This document shows, in pieces, positions 32,932 to 44,755 of a stretch of DNA of 64,000 nucleotides. The DNA is from Pempheris klunzingeri (Eukaryota; Chordata; Actinopteri; Acropomatiformes; Pempheridae), in assembly GCF_042242105.1 (NCBI RefSeq), contig NC_092013.1:12207618-12271617 (forward strand), in the 5' to 3' direction. Positions within the stretch are counted from its first letter, which is position 1, and each line of letters starts with the position of its first letter. Position numbers and translations under genes: made by a program. The notes under the pieces were generated by a model. The model saw only the letters and a program-made list of their open reading frames with translations, was not told where the DNA came from and did not search any database.

Positions 32932-35900
32932 ATGGAGGATTACCACAAACCTGACCAGCAGACAGTGCAGGCGCTGAGGAACATTGCCAACCGCCTCCGA
33001 ATCAACTCCATCAAGGCAACAACTGCAGCGGGCAGCGGGTGAGTTGCTTCCACTGACTCTCAAAAATGAGCTTTAAGACCATGAATGCAATGCACAATGT
33101 GCACATACACAGTGTGTGCAAAACATAATGAAAAGTTAGATTTCTTTGCAGCATGCATAAACTAACAGACACTCCTACTGAACTAAATACATGCATGTAC
33201 AGATGCACCCATTCAGACATAGATGCAAGTGAGGGGCCAAAGGAACATCATGTCCTGCCTTTGTTCTCCTCCTTTGGTCAACTGGCAGATTAATCTGAAC
33301 GTTCACAGTTGTTATTTGATAAGTCGTGCTCTGAATTCTTCATCAGTTGAATTAATACAATGAAAATAAATTATGTTACACAATGTGCTTTATTCTGATT
33401 TATACAATATTTGTGGTTTATGAAAAATGGAAATTTAAATATATCCGTTTATTCTTTTGACTGTTGTATAGTTAACTTATGCAACTGTAAGAAACTTAAA
33501 TCACAGAGGATATCAAAAGTGACTAATTCAGTCTTTTCAGATGATCACATTTATTACTATAAAAACTGTAAAAGTCTTACTAAAAATTTATATTTTCATA
33601 TAATGTGATTTTAGTGCATTTATGTTATCAAATAATCTATTTATTTTGGTTGCAGGATAGATATTGTATTTGATTTCTGACTTTGGAAATATAATGTGTC
33701 TCTATGCAGTATTGGGCACAATCTACCGTGTGCAACACTGGGTGAACTGCATGTTGCAGACAGACTTGAGTATTGCTTTGTTGTTGCAGGAAGAAGTATT
33801 TTGAAGCGTTTTTGATAAACTAAAATTGTGTGTATCATGTCCTCTTATCTTGTTTATCATGTTGTCTTGTAGTTATGGAAAAGAATGCTGTTGCATTGTT
33901 TAATGTGTGGTATCACAATATCATTTTTTTAAAAGAAATATCTCTTTAGAAGTCGAATTGGCGTTTTTTTCCACAGAGTGCTCGCTGTTTGAACAGCTAT
34001 GTGAAGCCCAAAATGTTTCTCTTGGTATGAAAATTTATTATTGTTTGAAGGTTATCATATACTCTAATGTACAGCTCAGCAGTGTCTAACAGACACCGAT
34101 GGGAACAAAGAGAAACACGAAAGAATATTTGACAAAATGTTGCTTAACCTAAAATATTCAAAGCCTTATTAGTAATGATGACTAATGGCTGTGTTAAAAT
34201 GCTAAATAATTTTATATCAATTTGACATAATTATCGAGGGAAATACTCCAGTACCTTTGTATGGGAGAAAGGCCAGTAACCAGCCATTAATATCAGGGCA
34301 CCAAAATACTTTATCCTTCAGGCTCCATAACACTGGATGGAGCTCTTGGCGATTATGTGTAAAGCTGGTGGGTGGTTAAATATAATGACTTTATGTAATA
34401 ATAGTTTATGTAAACAGAAATATGCTCCCATTTAATGACTGCATTTACAGATAGTCTCTGTCTAATCTTTGGAGAGCCTTTGAATGAAATATAGAGCATG
34501 CTGCCGGTGGGGCTGTGAATGGCTCCATCCACAACACAAATGGAGTTTCTGAATGCATTGCCAACATAGTTACTGGTCCAACATGTGAGGGATTTCCTGA
34601 GGCTCTGCAACTTTTTGTCTTACATCTGTTATTTGGTCTGTTAATAGCACTTTTATTTGCTTCGTGTTTGGTCACTGATTCCACAGGTTTAACCATCATC
34701 AGCACTTGCGTTTAGGTCGTCAAAAATACATCCACACCTTGAGCTTTTCATTCTGTATGTGCATCAATTTTGAATTTCAGGATCATTTCACAGCATGATT
34801 GCCTGGGCTGCATCTATAGTCACAAATCTGCAATGATACAATAACATTTTCACATAGTAATATCACTTTTCCCCTGTAATAAAAGGCATAATAATATCCA
34901 TAGCAACCTGATTTTTAACCATATGCTTTCAATAATAAATCTGATGAAACTGAGGCAGTCTGTGTGTGTCTTTTCTATATTCCTTTGTGCGTCTGTTTGT
35001 ACTTACATCTGACACAAGGATAACTGCACCGTCTCCTCTGTCGTGCAGACACCCCACATCATGCTGCAGTGTGGCAGAAATCATGTCGGTGCTTTTCTTC
35101 CACACCATGAAGTACCGCTATGATGACCCGAGGAACTTCAACAATGACCGCTTCATCCTGTCCAAGGTGAGAGTCAGTCAGTCCTGCTGGTCTGGAAAGG
35201 AGGCCATCATTTAATCTTTTTGATTGTGTCCATATTCCATCCATATTCACTTCAGCGCTGTATGGCAAAGCTAACTTTGCTTTGTGATTGTTTCTTCTTC
35301 CACAGGGTCACGCTGCTCCGGCTCTGTACTCCATGTGGGTTGAAGCGGGCTTCCTGAAGGAGAGCGAGCTGCTCAGCTTGTGCCACGTTGACTGCACCCT
35401 GGAGGGCCACCCAACCCCTGTAAGCTGTCACACACTGTCCCACACATTTGGAAACATTTGATGGAGCACAAACTGTGTTTTTAACACTTTAACAATTAAC
35501 ACTTTATTGTGCATGTGTGCATTTCAGAAGCAGCAATTTGTGGATGTGGCCACTGGCTCCTTGGGGCAGGGTCTTGGTGTGGCCTGTGGAATGGCTTACA
35601 CTGGGAAATACTTTGACAAGGCCAGGTAATCTTTTATATGTTGTGGACTCAAACACACAGGTTACAAAAAAATGATGGTAGTTTGACATTTTAGTAGCTT
35701 TATATGCATTTTGTTTTCTTTGTTTATATACATTTTAGATTTCTTGCATGCATTAAAAATTCTGACACTATCTCAACTTCATTATTATACCAATAGCAAT
35801 ATCCACAATAGTGTCCTGATACTAATCATTTTTGGGTTTTCTGAGTGGTCAATGCTTCGGATTTTCCAGATTCTGTGGGTGTGTGCTGCAGCTCCATGGT

Positions 35901-38900
35901 CTGCTCTCACGATTTTTCTGCTCTAATAATCACACGGCCAGCAGTCACATCTCAGTTATTTTTACCATCCAAGCAGATTTAATCTCAGAATCAAATTCAG
36001 GCTTTGTCCTTTCAACCATGTATTCATCCTTAGTCTATTGCTCTAATTTATCATTACAAATTGATTCCGTTTCCTTTGCAATGACACCAAAAGAAAAAAA
36101 AAAAACACACAAAAAAAAGAATTAAAAGGCTTTTGTATATGGAGAAAATTTTGACTTATCTGTTAATATCTGACCCATAAAATGCACTTGACTTGATTTG
36201 CATGAACAATTCTTATAGAATAAGATTCTAATTTGTTTCATTTAAATGGACCACTTATATTCTTATGACAGATGTGTTTCAGAGGCATGTGCGAAATTCA
36301 GCAGCAACACCTTTAGGGGTCTCGGGAAGCTTTTATCATGTCGCAGCTGGTGACTGACTCAACTGTCAGATAATGGAAAGACAGTCAATCTGACTGGAAA
36401 AGTGTCACAGAAGTGTTTCATGAGATTTGCCACTTCTTGAAAGCACATTGTCCCATCCTCATCTGAACATAGACATAGATGGAGATGCACACATAGAGAC
36501 GCACATTAATCGTGTCGTCTCACCTTGTTCTCCACCTCAGTTATCGCGTGTACTGCCTGCTGGGGGATGGAGAGATGTCAGAGGGTGCTGTCTGGGAGGC
36601 CATGTCGTTCGCCTCCTACTACCAGCTTGACAACCTGGTGGCCATCATGGACATCAACCGTCTGGGCCAAAGTGACCCTGCACCCCTGCAGCATCATGTA
36701 GAGAAATATCAGAAACGCTGTGAAGCTTTCGGGTAATAGTGAATGATTATGAAAATTCATATTATAGTAGAGGCTGACAGTGTGTGTATTGTATGTGCTG
36801 GAAGATAATGTAGAAGGTGGGGTAATACAACTAGCATTTGAGCAACATGCATTATCTGATGCCTATCCATAACTATGACATTACATATTGTATATACTGT
36901 CCTGGTCTGTGTCCATACCATACCAAGTGTCTTTTAATGTGTGGCTTTGATGTGCATGTGTGTGTGTGTGTGTGTGTATAGCTGGCATGCCATCATTGTG
37001 GATGGACACAGTGTGGAGGAGCTTTGCAAGGCTCTGAGCCAGGCACGCCATCAGCCCACCGCCATCATTGCTAAGACTATCAAGGGCAAAGGCATTCCAG
37101 GTAAATGTCACTCACTGTCCACCCCTCATCTGCAAATGTGTCCCTCTCACTCAAGTCATACAGCATCAGCTTTCCAGCCTAAGTGTGTAATCCATCCACC
37201 AAGCGGTGCTTATGTCATGTTTATTTGGTTTCAGCTGCAGAGGATAAGCTGGGGTGGCATGCCAAACCTCTGCCCAAAGACATGGCCGAGATGGTTATAA
37301 AGGATCTGCAGAGCCGCATCATGAACAGCAGCAAGCACCTTTACCCTCCTGCTCCCATGGAGGACTCCCCACCGGTCAGCCTGAGGAACATCAGGATGCC
37401 GAGCGCACCCAGCTACAAGGCTGGAGAAAAGGTTTGTCACCTGTGCACAAACACACTTCATTCATTTTCTCAGCCTCTGTTGCCATGTATGTTCACACAG
37501 TGTCTCCAGAAACCACCGACGCAAATAATGAAATTTTGCATAAAAATTAACCGACAAACTTCATGATTCCGACGTCACAATTGAATTGTTTGGTCTCTCT
37601 TTCTTCGCAGATTGCCACGCGAAAGGCATATGGGATGGCCTTGGCCAAGTTGGGCCGCTACAATGACCGTGTTGTGGCCCTGGATGGAGACACCAACAAC
37701 CTCACCTACTCAGAGATCTTCAAGAATGAGCATCCCAACCGCTTTGTGGAGTGCTACATCGCTCAGCAGAACATGGTACGATCCCTGATGAATCCCCAGA
37801 ATTAAGCCTGTTTCACAAAGTTTGAGAGAGATATTTATCAACAGAGCTATCTATATTCTCTTTATTGTTTGTTTTGTCTAATGCTTTATCTTACTTTTAA
37901 AAATATTTTTTCTTACCTTTTTTAAAGGTTATTAAAAACACAAATAAAACCTCCCTCTCTCTTTAATGTGGGGCTTTTGCTGAGTAAATGGTTCTTCCTT
38001 AGCTCTGAATGGTAATGAGTACAACCTCGCATGTCACAGCTGTGAGTCTGGGCCAGTGTCATTTAATTATACATGACTTGTCCATCCATAATGTAAAGAT
38101 GGGCAAAGACACGACCATTTTTCCTCCTTATGGTCAATCTGGCTGCTGCTGACACTATTGATTAGGCAGTGCCCTCCTTTTGGCTGTGTCATTATTTTAG
38201 CTGACCTTTGATTAATAATTTGGAGAAAGGCGTTCATACGTGCCGCTATGGCTCCAGCAGCAGCCGACTCCAATGTAGGTCAGGCATGTGTATGATGATG
38301 AGTAGTGATGACAAGTGTATTCACAAGTAAAATATTAATCAGGGTGGGAGGATGGGACCATCTGGCTGAATGCATAAGGAAAGTCAAAAATTAAACGGCA
38401 GCATTTCTGCATTTGTTATAGAAAGTGGATGAAAAACCTTTAAATTTTAAGGTAGGGAAATGACCAGAAAACATACAACTCTGATAAATATACTTTTAGT
38501 CACATCGGCACTATTTAAATAAGTGGTTTGTTTTCTTTGATTTTACCTTAAAGCCACATCTAACATCACATTTTCACTTTCATGGATGCTTTTGGCAAAG
38601 CAAGGAAAGACGTTTTGGGACTAGGGTGCATTTTGGAGCCGGGACAAAGGAAATTATTTGTAAGAGGAGGTATGCCACTGATTTCTGCCATATGGGAAAA
38701 TAAGCTCCTCAGCTTTGAAGGAAACTCATCTCACTGCCTCTCTACTTAACGTGATCTTTGGTTCAAAGAGGCTTTCATATACGGTTTGTGCTTCAGATAT
38801 TTGACCCTCTGGGTGATCTTTTTAGGATCAGCCATGTGTGACCTGTGTCTGTCCAATTTGGCACAGGAAGGTTATAAATCTAAGAAAGGTACTAAGAAAC

Positions 38901-41900
38901 AAACATTTCTTCTCTCAGGTAAGTGTTGCCATGGGATGCGCCGCCCGTGAGAGGAACGTTGTGTTTGCCAGCACCCTTGCTTCCTTCTTCACCCGCGCCT
39001 ATGACCAGCTCCGCATGGCAGCCATCTCAGAAAGCAACATCAACCTGTGTGGCTCCCACTGCGGCCTGTCCACCGGTTAGTAAACCGCTGCTACTGAGAC
39101 ATGTACACCACAACCCCTCTGACACACAAAATTCACCTGTATTCCCTCACCTTGAAGCCAGACATTTCCCAACACCCACATTCACAGAATCCCTCATGGT
39201 CACAAACGTATAAAAGAACGATCTATGTGTGTTTGTGAGTGTGAAGTTGTTGCGATCCTTTCTCTCTTTCCCTCTAATCCTGTGTTTTCCTTACAATTTA
39301 CCCCCTTTGGCCCTACAGCTAGTACTCAGTCCTCCCCTTTTTCTCCCTTCCTGTCTGCCCTGGATGCTGTCAACAGGGAACCAGGTGTCCCTCTGTTAGT
39401 GCAGGTACACTGCATGCAAAGTCTGGCTTTATGTCTGTGGATCTGCATGAATCAGCTCACCTGACCTGTCAATAACTTTTGATGATTTTCTGAATGTTGG
39501 ACATATGAAATCAACTCTAAATATACATTTAACAGGTGAGGAAGGCCCCTCTCTGATGGGTCTGGAGGATGTGGCCATGTTCAGGGCCCTTCCCACAGCG
39601 ACCATCTTCTATCCCAGCGATGGTGTGTCTACAGAGAAGGCTGTTGAGCTGGCAGCAACCACAAAGGTACACAAAACCTTAATGCTGTGTTCAGACTCTC
39701 CCACACTATCCGTGGAACATCTATTTATTAGTAAAGCAGCTTATTTATCATAAAAATGTCCCTGTAGTGATTGACATGCTTCCCTTCATAAAGGGCGTTT
39801 GCTACATCCGAACCAGCCGCCAAGACAGTGCCATCATCTACAACAGCAACGAGGACTTCCATGTTGGACAGGCCAAGGTGAGACAGCACTTGCATAGCTG
39901 TTAAGGCAGTGCAAAGAAAATAAGAATACTTTACAAAATTACACATAAAAAATCAACACTGTAACAGACGATAAAATGTTTCCTTTTGCCAGGTGGTGTA
40001 CCAGAGCAAAGAGGACCAGGTGACTGTGGTGGCAGCTGGAGTGACTTTACATGAGGCCCTGGCTGCAGCTGAACATTTAAAGAAAGGTAAAGTACAGTAA
40101 ATACTGCTTTTGTTCATAAGAAGATGAGACATGTACCATATTATTTCTTACACATCCAGTGTAGTGTGTGATGATGATCACTTGATGATGATTCATTATT
40201 TATCAGAACCAGCACAGAATTTTACATTAGTTTAAATAAATTCCATTTTAAATTTGCTCAGATAAAACGTATTATGAATGCTGAATCCTTTAATGTTACC
40301 AGCTGTAGTTCTGAGCATTACTGAGTAAAAAAAAAAAAACATCTATTTTTAGAAGCGATTTGAATTAATCTTTTCAGACTTTCCCTAGTATGAATCCAGA
40401 CCTTTTCCCTGCTGTTGCATACATAGACAATGCTTGTTTGAGGTGGAAAAATACCATAAACAGATACATTCGAGATTTTAACTTGACTGAGATATTTCAT
40501 ATATGTATTGTGGTGATATTCATCACTAGTTACTGATTCAAACCAGGCTTTCCAAAACCATCAAGGCCTTAGAACCACTATATGAACTGCACATCTCAGT
40601 TGCTGCAATGTCATTATTAGTGTTATGCTATGAGTTGTATTTCTCAAGCAAGTTCACTGAATTTCCAGAGAGGATTTCTGTCAGGGTCATTGACCCCTTC
40701 ACACTCAAACCTCTGGATGTCAAAACCATCATCGACCACACACGTGCCACCAGGGGACGAGTCCTCACTGTGGAAGACCACTACTATGAAGGTAGGTTAC
40801 CGTAAAACTACCGTTCAGCTTCTGCATATTGTATGACCACTACCAACCTAGCAGCAACAAGCGTCTGAGAATGATGCAGCTGGGGCTCTGTCATTGGTCG
40901 AAATCCTCGGGTATGTTGTGGTGGCATGCTTTCATTGGTGCAGCGACAAAGACGCGATGTCGAGGCATTTGCTTATTGGCTGAGCGGCGGCTGACTGCTG
41001 TGTGCCCTCATTGCAGGAAAGGTATTAGTATTGTGGTGTATTTTGTGAGTGTGAGAGCCAGAGAGGCAGAGTGCTGTCAGATTTCCTTAACTGAGCATGT
41101 GCCCATGGGGCTCTCTGTGACCTAGATAGCACAGACAGCCGTGCCCTGTGCCTGTTAAGAGAAAGGGGATGGGTGATGGCATGGACTTGACTAGACAAAG
41201 GATTTTTGGCAACTGCAATCAGTCTGCTGTTGGGTATCTCATTCATTTTACATCTGGACCAAGAGGGATAGTGGTATAGTGATCAAGGGGACATGTTTAA
41301 ATTGAACCTGTAATGTGTTCTTACCCTCTCTATTTACTGCACATGTATAGTGCATGTGATGACATTGTGCTTGATGAAGCTTTTGAGGCTGCTGGGCGTC
41401 TGCCATCCAGTGGTGAAATGTAACATTTACCCAAAAGTACTGTACAAATTTAGGGCACTTGTATTTCACTTCATTTTCTTTTTAAGCCACTTTCTACCTC
41501 TGCTCCACTACATTTAAAAAATATTCAGAACATTTAACTCTTTATTCCACTGCAGTAAATAAGATTAATTGATTATTTTTCTGTTTGATACTTCTGAGGT
41601 TTGGATTATTGGTTGGACAAAACAAGGTTTATGAAAGTGTCACTTTAGACTCTGAGTAATTGTGAAAGCATTTTGCACAGTTTCAGAGTTTTTACAATAA
41701 TTACTTTTTTTTTTTTTTTACAAATAATCACCAGATAAATCCATAATGAAAATAATTATTTGCAGTCCTGCACAAAGATAAGATAAGATAAGATAAGAGG
41801 TATTGCACATTGTGAGGTGAGGTAAAGAGATAAATAAACATATTGCACAGTTGGTGTGTCAGAGTAGTACTTTATGTACATATTCTAGATTATTCTGACT

Positions 41901-42233
41901 TCTACTTCTACCACAGTATTTTCACAGTGTTGCATTAGTACTTCAGTACAGGATCCGAATACTTCCTCCACCACAGCCCCCATCCTTCAAGGAGAATTTG
42001 TCTTCACCCTTCATCTCTCAGATGTGATGTATTGTTGTTCCACAGGTGGCCTTGGGGAGGCAGTGTCCTCAGCTATGGTCAATGAGTCTGGCTTCAGTCT
42101 GAATCGCCTGGCTGTGTCCCACGTTCCCCGCAGTGGCAAACCTCATGAGCTGCTCAAGATCTATGGCATCGACCGTGACGCCATCGCTCAGGCCGTCCGT
42201 AAGATGCTCAGCAGCTCTACCAACGCCAAGTAA
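32932..42233 (+). CDS. tkt: transketolase, full length, with altered active-site residues
   Basis: Thiamine-diphosphate enzyme of the non-oxidative pentose phosphate pathway, cytosolic. Fourteen exons: 32932-33038, 35049-35166, 35306-35419, 35528-35625, 36541-36732, 36982-37100, 37235-37431, 37611-37775, 38919-39075, 39536-39666, 39794-39877, 39993-40086, 40669-40791, 42046-42233. All have GT-AG introns and matching phases, giving 628 codons (human 623). Typical motifs are kept: [57 protein letters not shown]. Against human TKT, with a constant +1 offset, four active-site positions differ. Residue 346 is Leu (Ser345 in human), 367 is Gln (catalytic Glu366), 425 is Glu (Asp424) and 429 is Leu (Gln428). 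The frame is intact, so a pseudogene is unlikely; catalysis may be weakened or lost. The start [10 protein letters not shown] matches the family. Which teleost paralogue (a or b) is not determined. Confidence 0.95.
33039..35048 (+). other. tkt intron 1
   Basis: 2.0 kb AT-rich intron; no coding signal or recognised repeat. Confidence 0.7.
35626..36540 (+). other. tkt intron 4
   Basis: 0.9 kb; an A-rich stretch at 36090-36125; nothing else recognised. Confidence 0.7.
36955..36978. repeat. (TG)n tract at the tkt exon 6 acceptor
   Basis: The microsatellite ends three bases before the acceptor AG (36980-36981, TATAG) of tkt exon 6 and occupies the place of the polypyrimidine tract. Confidence 0.9.
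37776..38918 (+). other. tkt intron 8
   Basis: 1.1 kb, no exon or repeat recognised. It separates the exon with the Gln-for-Glu substitution from the exon starting VSVAMGC. Confidence 0.7.
39319..39404 (+). other. candidate cassette (poison) exon inside tkt intron 9
   Basis: 86 nt bounded by a pyrimidine-rich CCCTACAG acceptor and a GCAG|GTACAC donor. Joined to exon 9 it stays open for 28 codons ([20 protein letters not shown]...). Because 86 is not a multiple of 3, it would shift exon 10 into a frame that stops after six codons (VRKAPL, TGA). Normal splicing from 39075 to 39536 skips it. Confidence 0.3.
40087..40668 (+). other. tkt intron 12
   Basis: 582 nt; an A-run at 40327-40339; nothing else recognised. 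Confidence 0.7.
41405..41976 (+). repeat. fish dispersed repeat with CAGTGGTG...CACCACAG-like ends
   Basis: Starts CCAGTGGTGAAATGTAAC and ends GAATACTTCCTCCACCAC, with AAAAGTACTGTACAAATTTA and CTCTGCTCCACTACATTT inside. This is a repeat I recognise as very common in teleosts. The two ends are roughly complementary, as in a non-autonomous DNA transposon. A reversed fragment lies at 59804-59869. Confidence 0.55.
41776..41797. repeat. (GATAA)n microsatellite
   Basis: Four to five AGATA/GATAA units inside the dispersed repeat. Confidence 0.9.
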
Positions 42234-43215
42234 TTATCTCTCTGCCCCACCCACCCAACTGATCACACCCCCTGCAGATGAAGATAACCAGTCCAATATG
42301 TTTTTGATTCACATAACACCCAGCTCTTTGACTTCCTTCACTGTGAATCCCCCTAAGTGTGTACTGAAGTAATGTGATTTTGTGCTGTACACTTTGAAGT
42401 AGAGTTCCACGTTTACCTTTGTTTCATGCATCCACATCACACACACACACACACACACACGGACAGATACACAAATTCAAACACACACATCCTCATGTCT
42501 AAATTCCTAGTTCAGTAATACAAATGTGGCCATGACTGACATTTCTGTTGGTGATTGCTCACCTTACAAAACAATACATTATTACATGTTCAACATGAGT
42601 CCTATGTGATGCTCTCATGTGTTTTTTAAATGCTTCATTCAACTGGAAAGGTTTTTTATATTGTTCTGATGTAGCTCTTAATGAACTGGGTGGGGTATAG
42701 TTTTAAACTAAGTGTTTATCATGTCAAAAACTATCAGAAAGAAGCTAACTGAGTTGTTGTTTGTAGAAGGTAGTGGAGAAAAAAATTAAACAAATGTAGG
42801 TAGGTAATAAAGAGTAGTCACTCAAAACCACAAATCCCATCTTCAGACAATTTAAACTGTTGTGGTTTCAAAAGTTGTATAATTTCTCTTCAGCACTGTA
42901 TTGTTTTTTGTTACTGATTTTAAAATTACCATCAACCTACACACCTCAGTGTTCATGTGTGCTAGCTGTGCAACTGGACACCATACCAGCAGTGTGACGA
43001 GAATCATTATGTGGTCAGTGGCATCATGTTTTTTTTACATAAGGTGAAGGGCTGAAGGCTCTTCAAGTGCTGGAGAATGGAGAATATGGCTGGGTGAGAC
43101 TATGAAGGTAGAGTTACATCTAACTTGTGAACCCAAGAACAAACACTTTCTTTGTTACTTGAAATTTTGTATGTACCTTACTTTCATGTAATAAAGCCCT
43201 CTGCATTTGAATTTC
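42234..43215 (+). other. tkt 3'UTR
   Basis: Non-coding sequence after the TAA stop, with a (AC)n tract at 42439-42461. It ends shortly after the poly(A) signal at 43190. Confidence 0.6.
43190..43195 (+). terminator. tkt polyadenylation signal
   Basis: AATAAA, the best-placed canonical signal after the tkt stop; it is followed by T-rich DNA at about 43220-43240. Confidence 0.6.
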
Positions 43216-43718
43216 AGTGTTTATAGTTTGTTTTTTCCCCCTAGAAGTATATTTGTGTTGATGTGTGTAGTTTAAGGAAGGACACGGGAATTGAAGTTTT
43301 CATTTAAATAGTAAGTAAGTGATACAAGAGGAAGATTAATGACAACATACATTTATATAACACAGTTCTTCCAGCAAAAATCTGCATGACTTCCTGGTAG
43401 TGTTCGGCATCTTTGAGTCCAAAGCTCATTTCAACACATTTTTGCTCTCTGACCTTGTAATAAACTAATCACAGATCTCACTGACTGGAAATTCACCCTC
43501 TGTGGCTGTAAAACTCTTTTTTTACCACCGGGGGCATCGTCTCTGTCTCAGCTTCCTGTCCAGAAGAGACAAAGATCACTGTTAGATCATACGAATGCCA
43601 TCACTTCAACTGTCAAAGACATTTAAAGATGCTGAATTCAACCTGTGATAAACTGTGATGCAGGCTGCCAATCTATCGAAACAATGTGCAAAACTGAAAT
43701 CTGCTTTTTTAAGCCTGC

Positions 43719-44755
43719 CTACCACAGAGAGCTGTATTTTCGTTTGGCCCCTCTCAGAGCAAACACCATGATTCCACATCCGTAAGACATCGTGTAGACT
43801 GGAACAAAGCACAACATATAACCACAGAAATCATATTTTCCCAAGACGTCTGCATATCTCACAAGCTACATTCATATGGTTTTACCGTGGTACGTGTTGA
43901 GGTTCAAAATGGCCACAAAAAGTGCGAAACAAAATCCCCAGTAAACATCTGAAGAGAGTTAAAGGTAAATGTTAATTTTGACAAAGAACGTGTCTGAATG
44001 TGTAGTATGTATAGTATGTATCAATCAATCAATGGTAACTTTAGCTTGCCTTCAATGTTATTACTCCATTTGGTAAATACTGATTGACAATATTCACGTT
44101 TTAAAAATGTACTATAACATTACTATAAACCATGTATGGTCTATTGGATATTAATTCTAAAAGATTATTTGAACACATTTGTTACAGATAAATTATTATT
44201 ATAAATCTGCTACAAATCATGACCAAATCATTTATCCAGTTTGTGTACCTCTTCTGTCATAGGGAGGGCCTTTACATTCCTTAGTATGGGCAGGAAGGTC
44301 TGACAGGAAACATACAAAACAAACACTGTTGACAAAACATGACTATAAGACAAAAATTATATTCAAAACATAAAATACAGCAATAGCTAAAATTTGGTGT
44401 AAATTTTAGAACAATAATCATCTTACCAAAGACTATGCCAATAATCTCAAACACTATGGTGAAAAACATGGCAAGGACCAAAGGAAGGAGGAGTGCTGTG
44501 AATGCAACACAAACATTCTTAAATGATTACAGTGCTACTAACCTAAAATATGCCAAACAAGACTAGGTAGGTTTGTCCACGAATTGGATAACTGAAACTG
44601 CACATTGTTGTACAAAGTGTAAATTATTTCACACGGTACAATTCAGAGTTGAGGATGATGACTTAGAAAGTATATCTACTTACAACGAAAAGGCCTATAG
44701 AGTGCTGTCCCACATCCCAGACCAAAGCAGACTGAATAAAAATGGAGATATTTGT
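43719..44755 (-). CDS. unrecognised small multipass membrane protein, 3' part of gene
   Basis: Five short minus-strand exons: 44755-44684, 44495-44427, 44299-44249, 43948-43886 and 43798-43719. Each is bounded by AG and GT, and all junctions are phase 1, so they splice into one frame of 111 codons ending in TAG (43721-43719). The product reads KYLHFYSVCFGLGCGTALYR..., then hydrophobic SLLLPLVLAMFFTIVFEIIG. A polar Cys-containing loop (DLPAHTKECKGPPYDRRD) follows, then hydrophobic VYWGFCFALFVAILNLNTYH and a basic tail ending KRKYSSLW. That suggests three or four membrane segments. I do not recognise the family. The N-terminal exon(s) were not found. A weak extra candidate exon is 44898-44859. 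Transcription could start in the shared promoter near 46 kb. A decayed gene copy is possible, but no stop interrupts these exons. Confidence 0.55.

Larger units (their letters stand above)
40792..42045 (+). other. tkt intron 13, largely a dispersed repeat
   Basis: 1.25 kb intron, about half of it a fish repeat (41405-41976) that includes a GATAA microsatellite (41776-41797). Confidence 0.65.
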
